From the NCBI RefSeq assembly GCF_000568255.1, contig NZ_KK037166.1:810111-842345 (forward strand): a DNA stretch of 32,235 bases. Reading direction: 5' to 3'. The notes under the pieces are model-generated. The model worked only from the letters and a program-made list of their open reading frames with translations. It made no database searches and was not told where the DNA came from. Source of the stretch: Kutzneria sp. 744. Lineage in GTDB: Bacteria > Actinomycetota > Actinomycetes > Mycobacteriales > Pseudonocardiaceae. How positions within the stretch are numbered: position 1 is the first letter of the stretch; the number at the start of each line of letters is the position of its first letter. The position numbers and the translations under genes were made by a program. Positions 26,042 through 32,235 of the stretch are shown here, piece by piece.

Positions 26042-26812
26042 GTGGACGCACTGCCCGGGGAGCCGGTAGCCGTCGGGAAGGCCGGGACCGACCGTGCGGT
26101 GACCGCCTACCGTCCCGGCTACGAGCTCGTGGCCGAGCAGATCCTGCAGCTGATCGCCGACCTCCGGCTGCGGCCGGGCGACCGGATGCCGACCGAGAAC
26201 GAGCTCGCGGCCCGGCTGGGCACCAGCCGCACCGTGGTCCGCGAGGCCGTCAAGATCCTCTCCGCGATCGGCCGGGTGCGGGCGCAGAAGGGCCGCGGCC
26301 TCTACGTCGCCGACGACGAGGGCATGCTCGGCACGGCCCGCTGGGGCGGCTTCTTCCTGCCGACCGACCTCGACCACGTCTACATGCTCTTCGAGTTCCG
26401 GCGGATCCAGGAGATGGAGGCCAGCCGACTGGCCGCCACCCGGGCCACCCCGACCGAGCTGCGGGCCATCGAGGCCGCGGTGGAGACCTGTCGCCACGGC
26501 CATCTCACCGGGCAGGCGGCGGTGTTCGAGCAGGGCGACGACGAGTTCCACGTCGGGATCGCCACCGCGTCGCACAACCCGCTGCTGGTCATCGCCGTCC
26601 GCGAGGCGCGCCGGCTCCAGCACCAGTCCAGCGTGATCGGGCTCAACGGCACCATCGGCGGGCACGCCGAGGACGCCGTCGCCGAGCACGCCGCCATCTA
26701 CCAGGCGATCAGGGACGGCGCGCCGGAGGCCGCCGCGCAGGCGGCCGCGCTGCACATCGACAACACGCTTGAGGACTACCGCCGCGAGATCCAACGCCGC
26801 GTGTTCGGCTAG
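26042..26812 (+). CDS. GntR/FadR-family transcriptional regulator
   Basis: A 256-residue regulator. The N-terminal winged helix-turn-helix spans about residues 22-92 (YELVAEQILQLIADLRLRPG, MPTENELAARLGTSRTVVREA, GRVRAQKGRGLYV). The C-terminal helical FCD ligand-binding domain includes MLFEFRRIQEMEASRLA, DDEFHVGIATASHNPLL and HAAIYQAIRDGAPEAA. Asp and His residues in the FCD segments fit metal or organic acid/sugar acid sensing. GTG 26042 is preferred, with GGAGG at 26031-26035; a longer frame from 25985 lacks a ribosome site. It diverges from the sugar transporter and probably represses it. Confidence 0.9.
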   Translation: MDALPGEPVAVGKAGTDRAVTAYRPGYELVAEQILQLIADLRLRPGDRMPTENELAARLGTSRTVVREAVKILSAIGRVRAQKGRGLYVADDEGMLGTARWGGFFLPTDLDHVYMLFEFRRIQEMEASRLAATRATPTELRAIEAAVETCRHGHLTGQAAVFEQGDDEFHVGIATASHNPLLVIAVREARRLQHQSSVIGLNGTIGGHAEDAVAEHAAIYQAIRDGAPEAAAQAAALHIDNTLEDYRREIQRRVFG

Positions 26813-26819
26813 CCGGCCG

Positions 26820-27084
26820 CGAATACGATAAGCGTGTAGTTTAATGGCAAGTCGGCTCGTCGCGAAATATTAGTAGCGTCGCATATCTATGCCTAGAACA
26901 TAAGTAAAGTCCCGACCCACATGGGGAGTCTGGTACAAGGATTCCAGGCGTGCGAAAAGTCCGTCGCCTTTTGTAATGGAAGGGAGGAGAAAGGTTAAAT
27001 TTGGGGGCAAGCGATGTCTCCTCTCCGCCGCCGTTAGCGGCATAAGGTTCCCAGACTTTCCAGTTCACGGATGTTGGGGCTTGG
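26820..27084. other. AT-richer patch that truncates the AraC gene
   Basis: The sequence drops to about 51% GC by hand count, between the GntR stop and the point where the AraC reading frame loses family similarity (after ArgValGluArgAla, about 27085). It has no open frame of note and no transposase. In reverse orientation it shares CTAATAT(C/T)TCG and GAGCCGAC with the patch at 3826-4029 (here at 26863-26873 and 26851-26858). Between two convergent genes a terminator would be expected; CCCGACCCACATGGGG can form only a weak hairpin. Confidence 0.5.
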
Positions 27085-27717
27085 GGCCCGCTCCACCCGG
27101 CGCCGCCGGATGTGGCCCACCACGGTGCGTCCGGTGCCGTCGCGGAACAGCCGGGTGAGGTGGCTGTGCGAGACGCCGGCAACGGCGGCGATCGCCGGGA
27201 CGCTCAACGGCGCGGCCAGATTCTCCTCGATGTGGGCCAGCGCGGCGCGCAGGGCCGGGTGGCCGGGGCCGCGTTCGGCGCCCGGCAGCCCCGTGGTGCG
27301 CCACAGCGCGGTCCACAGCTCGGCAGAGGCCCGGGCCGGCGACCGGTCGTTCGCGGCGATCGTGTGCCGCAACAGCCCACGCAGCACAGTCATCTCGGTG
27401 CCCGCGCTCTGCATCACCGGCAGTCGATGGCGGTCGTCGTTGCCGGGCAACCGGAAATGGGCGTACAGGTGCTCGCAGCGCGGCCCGTCGTAGTCGAAAT
27501 GCACCTCGGTGTCCGGCGGGACGAGGCTGACGTGCCCGGGACGGATGGGGTGCGAGTCGCCGTCGAACGCCAGCGTGCCCGAGTAGTTGTACACGTGCAG
27601 CTGCCAGAGCTCGGGAAGCCGGAACACCTCGTGTGCGGCAACGAACCCGTGCACCCCGACGCCCGCGTTCACCACCTGCGGCGGCCGGTCGAGCGCCAGC
27701 TCCACGAACGGGGCCAT
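27034..27717 (-). CDS. AraC-family regulator lacking its second helix-turn-helix (3'-truncated)
   Basis: The 227-residue product has a cupin-like sensor domain (about 1-130: LWQLHVYNYSG, HPIRPGHVSLVPPDTEVHF, YAHFRLPG) and the first AraC helix-turn-helix (about 170-200: PLSVPAIAAVAGVSHSHLTRLFRDG) plus the linker helix start (GHIRRRRVERA). At this point intact members continue for about 40-50 residues with a second helix-turn-helix. Here 16 unrelated residues and a stop encoded by the AT-richer patch follow. DNA binding is therefore probably lost or reduced. The ATG at 27717 has no good ribosome site, but TAGCTT lies six bases upstream, suggesting a leaderless transcript. It diverges from the PhyH gene. 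Confidence 0.8.
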   Translation of the reverse strand: MAPFVELALDRPPQVVNAGVGVHGFVAAHEVFRLPELWQLHVYNYSGTLAFDGDSHPIRPGHVSLVPPDTEVHFDYDGPRCEHLYAHFRLPGNDDRHRLPVMQSAGTEMTVLRGLLRHTIAANDRSPARASAELWTALWRTTGLPGAERGPGHPALRAALAHIEENLAAPLSVPAIAAVAGVSHSHLTRLFRDGTGRTVVGHIRRRRVERAPSPNIRELESLGTLCR

Positions 27718-27723
27718 GGCGAA

Positions 27724-27729
27724 AAGCTA
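27724..27729 (-). promoter_or_regulatory. Candidate -10 (TAGCTT) of the AraC gene, leaderless
   Basis: The minus-strand TANNNT hexamer ends six bases before the AraC ATG, and no ribosome site is present. The spacing matches leaderless actinobacterial promoters. Confidence 0.4.
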
Positions 27730-27775
27730 CCAGTAGTCGCGGATTCCGGCCCACGACGCCGGCGCCGCGGCTTCC

Positions 27776-27781
27776 TAGGGT
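27776..27781 (+). promoter_or_regulatory. Candidate -10 (TAGGGT) of the PhyH gene, leaderless
   Basis: TAGGGT ends six bases before ATG 27788, mirroring the arrangement at the divergent AraC gene only 70 bp away. The GGG within it is a poor ribosome site at best. Confidence 0.4.
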
Positions 27782-27787
27782 TGCGGC

Positions 27788-28606
27788 ATGCCAACCACCC
27801 GACAGCTGCTGGACTCCGGCCAGGTGGCGCGGTTCGTGACGCACGGTTTCCTCCGTCTGGACGGGGTCGTGCCACCGGAGATGAACGCGGAGGCGCTCGG
27901 CGTGTTCGCCGCCGGGCTGCCGGCCGTGCCGTACGGCACTCCTCTGTCCGCGGCGTTCCCCGTCGGCAGCTTCGCCCGCAGGCTGGTCGAGCTGCCGGCG
28001 ATCGCCGGCGCCCTGGACAGCCTGGTGGGGCCCGAACCCACCGTGGACCACCACTTCGTGCACACCCGGCAGCCGCGTGAGGGCAGCGCTCAGGCGTTGC
28101 ACGCCGATGCCCTGATCGACCTGCGATTCGATGCTTTCGACGTGCAGCTCATGTACTTCCCGCAGGACGTCACCGAGGACATGGGCGGCACGCTGCTCGT
28201 CCCCGGCAGCCATCTGCGCCGTACCAACGAGTCCGACACCGGCCGCTACCAGAACCTGCTCGGCCAGGTCCGGCTCGTCTGCCCGGCCGGCACGGTCCTG
28301 GTGCTGCACCACGGGATCTGGCACGGCGGACGGCGCAACGACAGCGACACCGTCCGCCACATGTACAAGATCCGCCTCAATCCGACCGTGCCGCAGGTTC
28401 GGCTCTGGGACACCGCCGACCTGGCCGACCCGGCGGTCCACGAGGAACTGCGCAGGCGGTTCCCCTGGTACGAGGAGGCGTCCGGCCGGCTGGAGATCCA
28501 CAACCGGATCCGGGTGTGGCGGGCGCTGACCGCCGACCCGGAGTTCGACGTCGACCACTGGGCCACCCGCATCAGCAACCGACCCACGCACAGGAGCCAC
28601 CCGTGA
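27788..28606 (+). CDS. Phytanoyl-CoA dioxygenase (PhyH) family protein
   Basis: A 272-residue protein of the Fe(II)/2-oxoglutarate-dependent PhyH family. The likely iron ligands are His and Asp in ALHADALID (about residues 100-106) and a distal His in IWHGGRRN (about 178). TLLVPGSHLRRTNES is the typical PhyH core, and Arg in RHMYKIRL can hold 2-oxoglutarate. There is no signal peptide. The substrate is unknown; members near sugar genes are often annotated without function. It is coupled to the small downstream gene by a GTGA overlap and diverges from the truncated AraC regulator. Confidence 0.85.
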   Translation: MPTTRQLLDSGQVARFVTHGFLRLDGVVPPEMNAEALGVFAAGLPAVPYGTPLSAAFPVGSFARRLVELPAIAGALDSLVGPEPTVDHHFVHTRQPREGSAQALHADALIDLRFDAFDVQLMYFPQDVTEDMGGTLLVPGSHLRRTNESDTGRYQNLLGQVRLVCPAGTVLVLHHGIWHGGRRNDSDTVRHMYKIRLNPTVPQVRLWDTADLADPAVHEELRRRFPWYEEASGRLEIHNRIRVWRALTADPEFDVDHWATRISNRPTHRSHP

Positions 28607-28869
28607 GGCAACAGGTCCTCGTCCTGTACCTGAACAACTCCAGCCTCGACTCGCCGGTCGTCGGCTGGGCCCGCTACGACGGCACCGGCCGGACCCGTCC
28701 CACCACCGGGGACGGCGACGAACCGCCGTACCGGACGGGCGTGGCCGCCCTCGCGGACGGGTGGCGGCTGTTCCAGGCGGCCCAGCTCATACCCCCGTTT
28801 CCCGGCGCGGAGCATGAGACCTCCTTCCTCAAGCACGAGTTCTTCTTCGACAAACTCGACGGTCCGTAA
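28603..28869 (+). CDS. Small conserved-looking protein coupled to the PhyH gene
   Basis: An 88-residue protein that I cannot assign to a named family. The GTG at 28603 overlaps the PhyH stop as GTGA and has AGGAG six bases upstream. The sequence opens VLVLYLNNSSLDSPVVGWARYDG, has DEPPYRTGVAALADGWRL, and ends SFLKHEFFFDKLDGP. Strong GC bias at third codon positions and the coupling support a real gene. No membrane segment or signal is seen. It may be an accessory subunit of the PhyH enzyme, which is inference from position only. Confidence 0.72.
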   Translation: MRQQVLVLYLNNSSLDSPVVGWARYDGTGRTRPTTGDGDEPPYRTGVAALADGWRLFQAAQLIPPFPGAEHETSFLKHEFFFDKLDGP

Positions 28870-29124
28870 GGGTCGCGACACCGTCGAACCGGCCGGCCGG
28901 GGCAACCGTTCTGCCGCAACGGGTCGTGGGTGTCCGACGGGTATGGCGGAGCGACGCTCACCGCCCCGACCGGCATGTCGCCGTCGCCGGGCACGCAGTG
29001 CGAGGTCCGGGTCGTCGATCCTGTCGACACACCGCTGAACGGCGGCCAACGGCTGCGGACCGGCCTGTGCCGCGGTCACGCCCACGACGTCATGAGTGAA
29101 CGTTCCTTCCTTGCCCACAACGAA
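28870..29124. other. Intergenic stretch without a supported gene
   Basis: An open frame continues from 28870 to 29136 (it includes CRNGSWVSDGYGGATL) but has no start with a ribosome site, no recognisable family and weak codon bias toward its end. It could be a decayed gene remnant. I see no strong hairpin after the small gene. Confidence 0.35.
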
Positions 29125-29138
29125 TGTTTGCGGTAACA
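29125..29138. promoter_or_regulatory. TGTT-TG-CG-GT-AACA site, candidate LacI operator
   Basis: TGTT and AACA arms around a central CG (29131-29132) give the symmetric layout of LacI-family operators. It lies 53 bases before the LacI start at 29191, fitting autoregulation. Confidence 0.45.
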
Positions 29139-29190
29139 CTGAGGTCACGTGAGGTCCTCCGCTGGACAACGCCGTCTTGTGAGGTGGAGC

Positions 29191-30222
29191 GTGATCGCAG
29201 TGCTGCCGTGCCCTGCTCGCCCGACGCTCGCGGATGTGGCGCGGGCGGCCGGGGTTTCCTCGGCGACCGCGTCCCGTGTGCTCAACGGTTTTCCACGGGT
29301 GCGGGCCGAGACCCGGCAACAGGTCGAGTCGGCGATGGTCGCGCTGGGCTATGAACGCCAGCGCGCCGCCCGCACGGCCAGCGCGCCACGCACCCGGTCG
29401 ATCGCGTTCGTGGTGTGCGAGGAGGGCCTGCGGCTGTTCTCCGATCCCTACTTCGGCCGGATCGTGGCCGGCGTCAGCCGCGAGGTGTCCGCCGCCGGGA
29501 TGCAACTGCTGCTGTTACCGGTTCCGTCCACAAGGGACTGTCAGGAACCGGCGATGAACTATCTGAGCAACGGTCATGTCGACGGCGCGCTGTTCGTCAG
29601 CATGCACGGCCGCAGCCCGCTGGACATGGACCGGATCGACGTCCCCGTGGTCATCGGCGGCCGGCCGGTGCACGGCCGCGAGGACGACCAGTTCTCCTAC
29701 GTCGACGCGGACAACTTCGGTGGGGCGGCGCGGGCCGTTCGACACCTCGTCGACAGCGGGCGCTCGCTGATCGCGACGGTGGCGGGGCCGCGGGACATGA
29801 CCGTGGGACTGGACCGGCTGGCCGGCTACCGCCGCGTCATGGTCGACGCGGAGCGCTCCGACCACGGCCTGGTGTTCTTCGGCGACTTCGGCCAGGCCTC
29901 CGGCGAGCACGCGACGGCCCGGCTGCTGGAACGCCGGCCGGACGTGGACGCCATCTTCACCGCGTCGGACCTGATGGCCGTCGGGGTGCTGCGCGCCCTG
30001 CGCCGGGCCGGCCGGCGGGTGCCCGACGACGTCGCCGTGATCGGCTTCGACGACCTGCCCATCGGCCGGCACACCGATCCCCCGCTGACCACCGTCCGCC
30101 AGCCGGTCGAGGAGATGGGCGCACGGATGACCCGCGAGCTGCTCGGCCTCATCGTCGACGGGCCGTCCGCGCCCCGACGGATCGTGCTCGACACGGAACT
30201 GGTGCTGCGCGCCTCGGCGTGA
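29191..30222 (+). CDS. LacI-family transcriptional regulator
   Basis: A 343-residue regulator. The N-terminal helix-turn-helix and hinge read TLADVARAAGVSSATASRVLNG and ETRQQVESAMVALGYERQRAA (residues about 11-60). The periplasmic-binding-protein-like sugar domain starts IAFVVCEEG, with VDGALFVSMHG, DADNFGGAARAVRHL, AGPRDMTVGLDRLAGYR, FTASDLMAVGVLRAL and IGFDDLPIGRHTDPPLTTVRQP. GTG 29191 is chosen for GAGG six bases upstream; a longer frame from 29149 adds residues unlike the family. It converges on the GH42 beta-galactosidase with a 6 bp gap and probably responds to a galactoside or arabinoside. Confidence 0.93.
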   Translation: MIAVLPCPARPTLADVARAAGVSSATASRVLNGFPRVRAETRQQVESAMVALGYERQRAARTASAPRTRSIAFVVCEEGLRLFSDPYFGRIVAGVSREVSAAGMQLLLLPVPSTRDCQEPAMNYLSNGHVDGALFVSMHGRSPLDMDRIDVPVVIGGRPVHGREDDQFSYVDADNFGGAARAVRHLVDSGRSLIATVAGPRDMTVGLDRLAGYRRVMVDAERSDHGLVFFGDFGQASGEHATARLLERRPDVDAIFTASDLMAVGVLRALRRAGRRVPDDVAVIGFDDLPIGRHTDPPLTTVRQPVEEMGARMTRELLGLIVDGPSAPRRIVLDTELVLRASA

Positions 30223-30228
30223 CGGCGC

Positions 30229-32235
30229 TCAGGTGGCCACGAAGATCCGCACGTCCCAGGCCCCCAGCCGCACCACGGCGCCGCTGGGCACCCAACTGCC
30301 GTCCAGCACGTCCGTCAGGCTGGTCGGGGCCTGAGCCTGGACGGGCTGCCAGCTCCAGTTGTGCACCACATGCACGCGCCGGCCGTCCGTGCCGGTCCCC
30401 GTCATCACGGTCACGGACTCGGGCCGCTCCCACCAGCCGCTGACCGGTTCCGGTGCCAGCCAGGCGGCCAACGCCCGGGCCAGGCCGGGTCCGGGCACGG
30501 TGCCGACGCAGGTGATCCGGCCGGCTTCGTGACGGTGGGTGGTGGCCGCGGGCCAGCGGCCGAAGTGCGGATGGTCGTACTCGGCCAGCACTTCGGCCCC
30601 GTCGACGGTCAGACCGTCCACCCAGCGGGTCGCGGTGGCATCGGCCGGCGCCTTGAGCGGACTACCGGGCGCCGCCCGGACCGGCAGGTCGGCGGCGAGG
30701 TTGCTGAACTCGTCGTACCAGGCGCCCGCGGCCTCGGCCAACCGCGACTCAAGAGGGACCGTGCCTCGTGATCGGCGTAACCGGTGCGTGGCCAGAACCA
30801 GGTGGCCGCCGGCGGCCGCGTAGGTCACCAGCCAGTCGAGCATGGCGTCGTCGGCGAGGTACAGGCCGGCCGCGATCAGCACCGGATGGCGGCGCGCGGC
30901 CAGGTCGGGCGGAATCTCGCCGAGCTGGCGGGCGTGGTAGATCCGCACCTGGCGGCCTGCGTCGAACGCGCCGCGGTAGAACGAGTCGAAGATACGGTCG
31001 TATGCGGCGGGATCCGGGCCGCCGTCGGGCTTGCCCAGCGGCGGGTACTTCTGCATCAGCCACTTGCTCGGCGCCGAGTAGACCATCGCGATGTCGGCAT
31101 CCGGCCGGATGCCGGCGACCAACGCGCCGGCCGTGTCGAACTCCGCGCCGAGGCGGGCGATCTCGGCGTAGACGCGGCCCGGGCGGCCGCTGTGCGGCAG
31201 GACCCCGCCCCAGAACGTCTCGGTGCCGAAGTGCAGTGTGTGCCAGTGCCAGTACTCGATCATCCGCGCCCCGCGGGCGACCAGCGCCCAGGCCGCCTGC
31301 CGCCATTGGCCGTCGTAGCCGGGCCGGTTGTCCCACGGCGAGCTGATCGCCTGGGCGTTGGTCTCGGTGACCAGGAACGGCTCCTGCCGGGAGGAGAAGA
31401 TCCGGTCGGCGCTGCGGACCAGCGCCCACACCCCGGTCGACAGCCACTGGTGTTCGCGGCCGCCGGTGGGATCGGGCAGTTCGAGGCCGTCCTGCATGTC
31501 GTAGTAGGGGTTTCCGGCGGTCACGTCCAGGCTGTCGGTCAGCTCGTCGTCGGCCAGCGCCGGGTGCCCGTAGGCGATGCATGTGGTGACGAACTGCTCG
31601 GGGCGGGCGTGCTCCCGGACGATGTCCGCCTGCCAGGCCACGAACTCGGTGGTCTGGCGGGCCAGGAACGCCCGCCAGGCCACGTCGTACTGCGGCTGGG
31701 CGTTGCCGTCCGGGGTCCACAGGTCGGCCCAGGTGGACAGCCGGTGCGACCAGTAGACCAGGCCCCATTCGCGGTTGAGGGTCTCGACGTCGCCGTACAC
31801 GGCCCGCAGGTGGTCCACGAAACGCTGGAACACGCCGTGGTTGTGCGGCAGGCGCAGTCCCGGCTCGTTGTCGACCTGGAAGCCGATCACCGCTTCGTGC
31901 CCGGCGTAGCGGCCGAGGATCGCCCGGGTCACCCGCTCGGCGTGGAAGCGGAACGCCGGGTGGGAGAAGTCGACCTCCTGGCGGGCGCCCCAGCCGATGC
32001 GCTGCCCGGTGGCGTGCTCGGCGGCGATCTCCGGGCACTGCCGGGAAAGCCAGGGCGGCACCGCGTACGTCGGCGTGCCCAGCACGACCGCGATGCCCCG
32101 CTCGTGGGCGCCGTCGAGCACCGGCTCCAGCCAGTCGAGCTCGAACCGCCCGTTCTCCGGTTCCCAGGTGGACCATACGGACTCGCCGACCCGGCTCCCG
32201 GTGAACCTCGCCGCCGCCATCAGGTCCAGGTCGGT
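30229..32235 (-). CDS. GH42 beta-galactosidase (N-terminus cut by window)
   Basis: 669 codons are visible and the frame stays open at the window edge; about 20 N-terminal residues are probably missing. The sequence begins within the typical GH42 opening (AAARFTGSRVGESVWSTWEP, LGTPTYAVPPWL). The acid/base Glu lies in FQVDNEPG and the nucleophile Glu in FLVTETNAQA, with the family motif IEYWHWHTLHFGTE between barrel and trimerisation domains. The beta-sandwich C-terminus ends WDVRIFVAT. There is no lectin module in the visible part, and none of the secreted-enzyme features, so it is probably cytoplasmic and hydrolyses imported galacto-oligosaccharides. ATG 32220 is internal and not the real start, since conserved sequence continues upstream. 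Confidence 0.93.
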   Translation of the reverse strand, partial: TDLDLMAAARFTGSRVGESVWSTWEPENGRFELDWLEPVLDGAHERGIAVVLGTPTYAVPPWLSRQCPEIAAEHATGQRIGWGARQEVDFSHPAFRFHAERVTRAILGRYAGHEAVIGFQVDNEPGLRLPHNHGVFQRFVDHLRAVYGDVETLNREWGLVYWSHRLSTWADLWTPDGNAQPQYDVAWRAFLARQTTEFVAWQADIVREHARPEQFVTTCIAYGHPALADDELTDSLDVTAGNPYYDMQDGLELPDPTGGREHQWLSTGVWALVRSADRIFSSRQEPFLVTETNAQAISSPWDNRPGYDGQWRQAAWALVARGARMIEYWHWHTLHFGTETFWGGVLPHSGRPGRVYAEIARLGAEFDTAGALVAGIRPDADIAMVYSAPSKWLMQKYPPLGKPDGGPDPAAYDRIFDSFYRGAFDAGRQVRIYHARQLGEIPPDLAARRHPVLIAAGLYLADDAMLDWLVTYAAAGGHLVLATHRLRRSRGTVPLESRLAEAAGAWYDEFSNLAADLPVRAAPGSPLKAPADATATRWVDGLTVDGAEVLAEYDHPHFGRWPAATTHRHEAGRITCVGTVPGPGLARALAAWLAPEPVSGWWERPESVTVMTGTGTDGRRVHVVHNWSWQPVQAQAPTSLTDVLDGSWVPSGAVVRLGAWDVRIFVAT

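Noticed and set aside
26829-26905. tRNA-like start (GTGTAGTTTAATGG) in the second AT-richer patch
   Set aside because: No matching D-stem partner, anticodon arm or TTCGA-type T loop follows at the right distance.
28930-29136. 68-codon open frame before the LacI gene
   Set aside because: GTG start without a ribosome site, no recognisable family, and it runs over the LacI operator region; at most a remnant.
29145-29152. TCACGTGA palindrome upstream of LacI
   Set aside because: Only 8 bp and expected by chance at this GC content; the TGTT-N2-CG-N2-AACA site nearby is a better operator candidate.

Overview
The window comes from a high-GC actinobacterium. Coding frames have strongly GC-biased third positions, most starts have GGAGG-type ribosome binding sites with several GTG starts, and the genes are typical of a mycelial, saprophytic actinomycete (secreted hydrolases with ricin-type CBM13 lectin modules, a sugar ABC importer lacking its own ATPase, LacI/GntR/AraC regulators). 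The genus cannot be fixed from the sequence alone.

Positions 1-20568 are a dense block of secreted enzymes for plant cell wall and cuticle polymers. In order: a GH51-like alpha-L-arabinofuranosidase (minus, partial); a GH5 enzyme with a lectin domain (plus); a membrane-anchored lectin gene broken by a foreign-looking patch; a minus-strand pair of GH10 xylanase and GH59 galactocerebrosidase-like beta-galactosidase; a five-gene plus-strand operon (GH39-like clan GH-A enzyme, beta-helix protein, GH54 arabinofuranosidase, GH29 fucosidase, second GH54) ending at a strong hairpin at 17733-17767; and a minus-strand pair of a cutinase/PET-hydrolase-type polyesterase and a CE1-type esterase. Nearly all carry a C-terminal ricin/CBM13 module. 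The arabinofuranosidases, beta-galactosidases, fucosidase and GH5/GH39-like enzymes together fit arabinogalactan-protein or hemicellulose side-chain removal, with the xylanase and esterases opening the wall and cuticle. That substrate assignment is inference.

Positions 20745-26812 are the uptake unit. On the minus strand are a lipoprotein sugar-binding protein, two permeases with overlapping reading frames, and a cytoplasmic 643-residue protein I do not recognise (predicted helical barrel). A FadR-type GntR regulator is divergent from them across a region with a perfect TTCACC-CT-GGTGAA palindrome.

Positions 26813-32235 hold an AraC-type regulator that has lost its second DNA-binding helix-turn-helix, a PhyH-family oxygenase coupled to an 88-residue unknown protein, a LacI regulator with a likely self-operator, and a GH42 beta-galactosidase running off the window end.

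Two observations stand out. First, two patches of about 50% GC (about 3826-4029 and 26820-27084) interrupt or truncate genes, and in opposite orientation they share short sequence blocks. Second, a GH62-type arabinofuranosidase C-terminus survives as a frameshifted scar directly behind the CE1 esterase lectin module. Shared regulatory motifs (a GAAAnTTTC palindrome at 8243 and 20736, and a 9+9 bp inverted repeat at 8195) may tie parts of the locus together.
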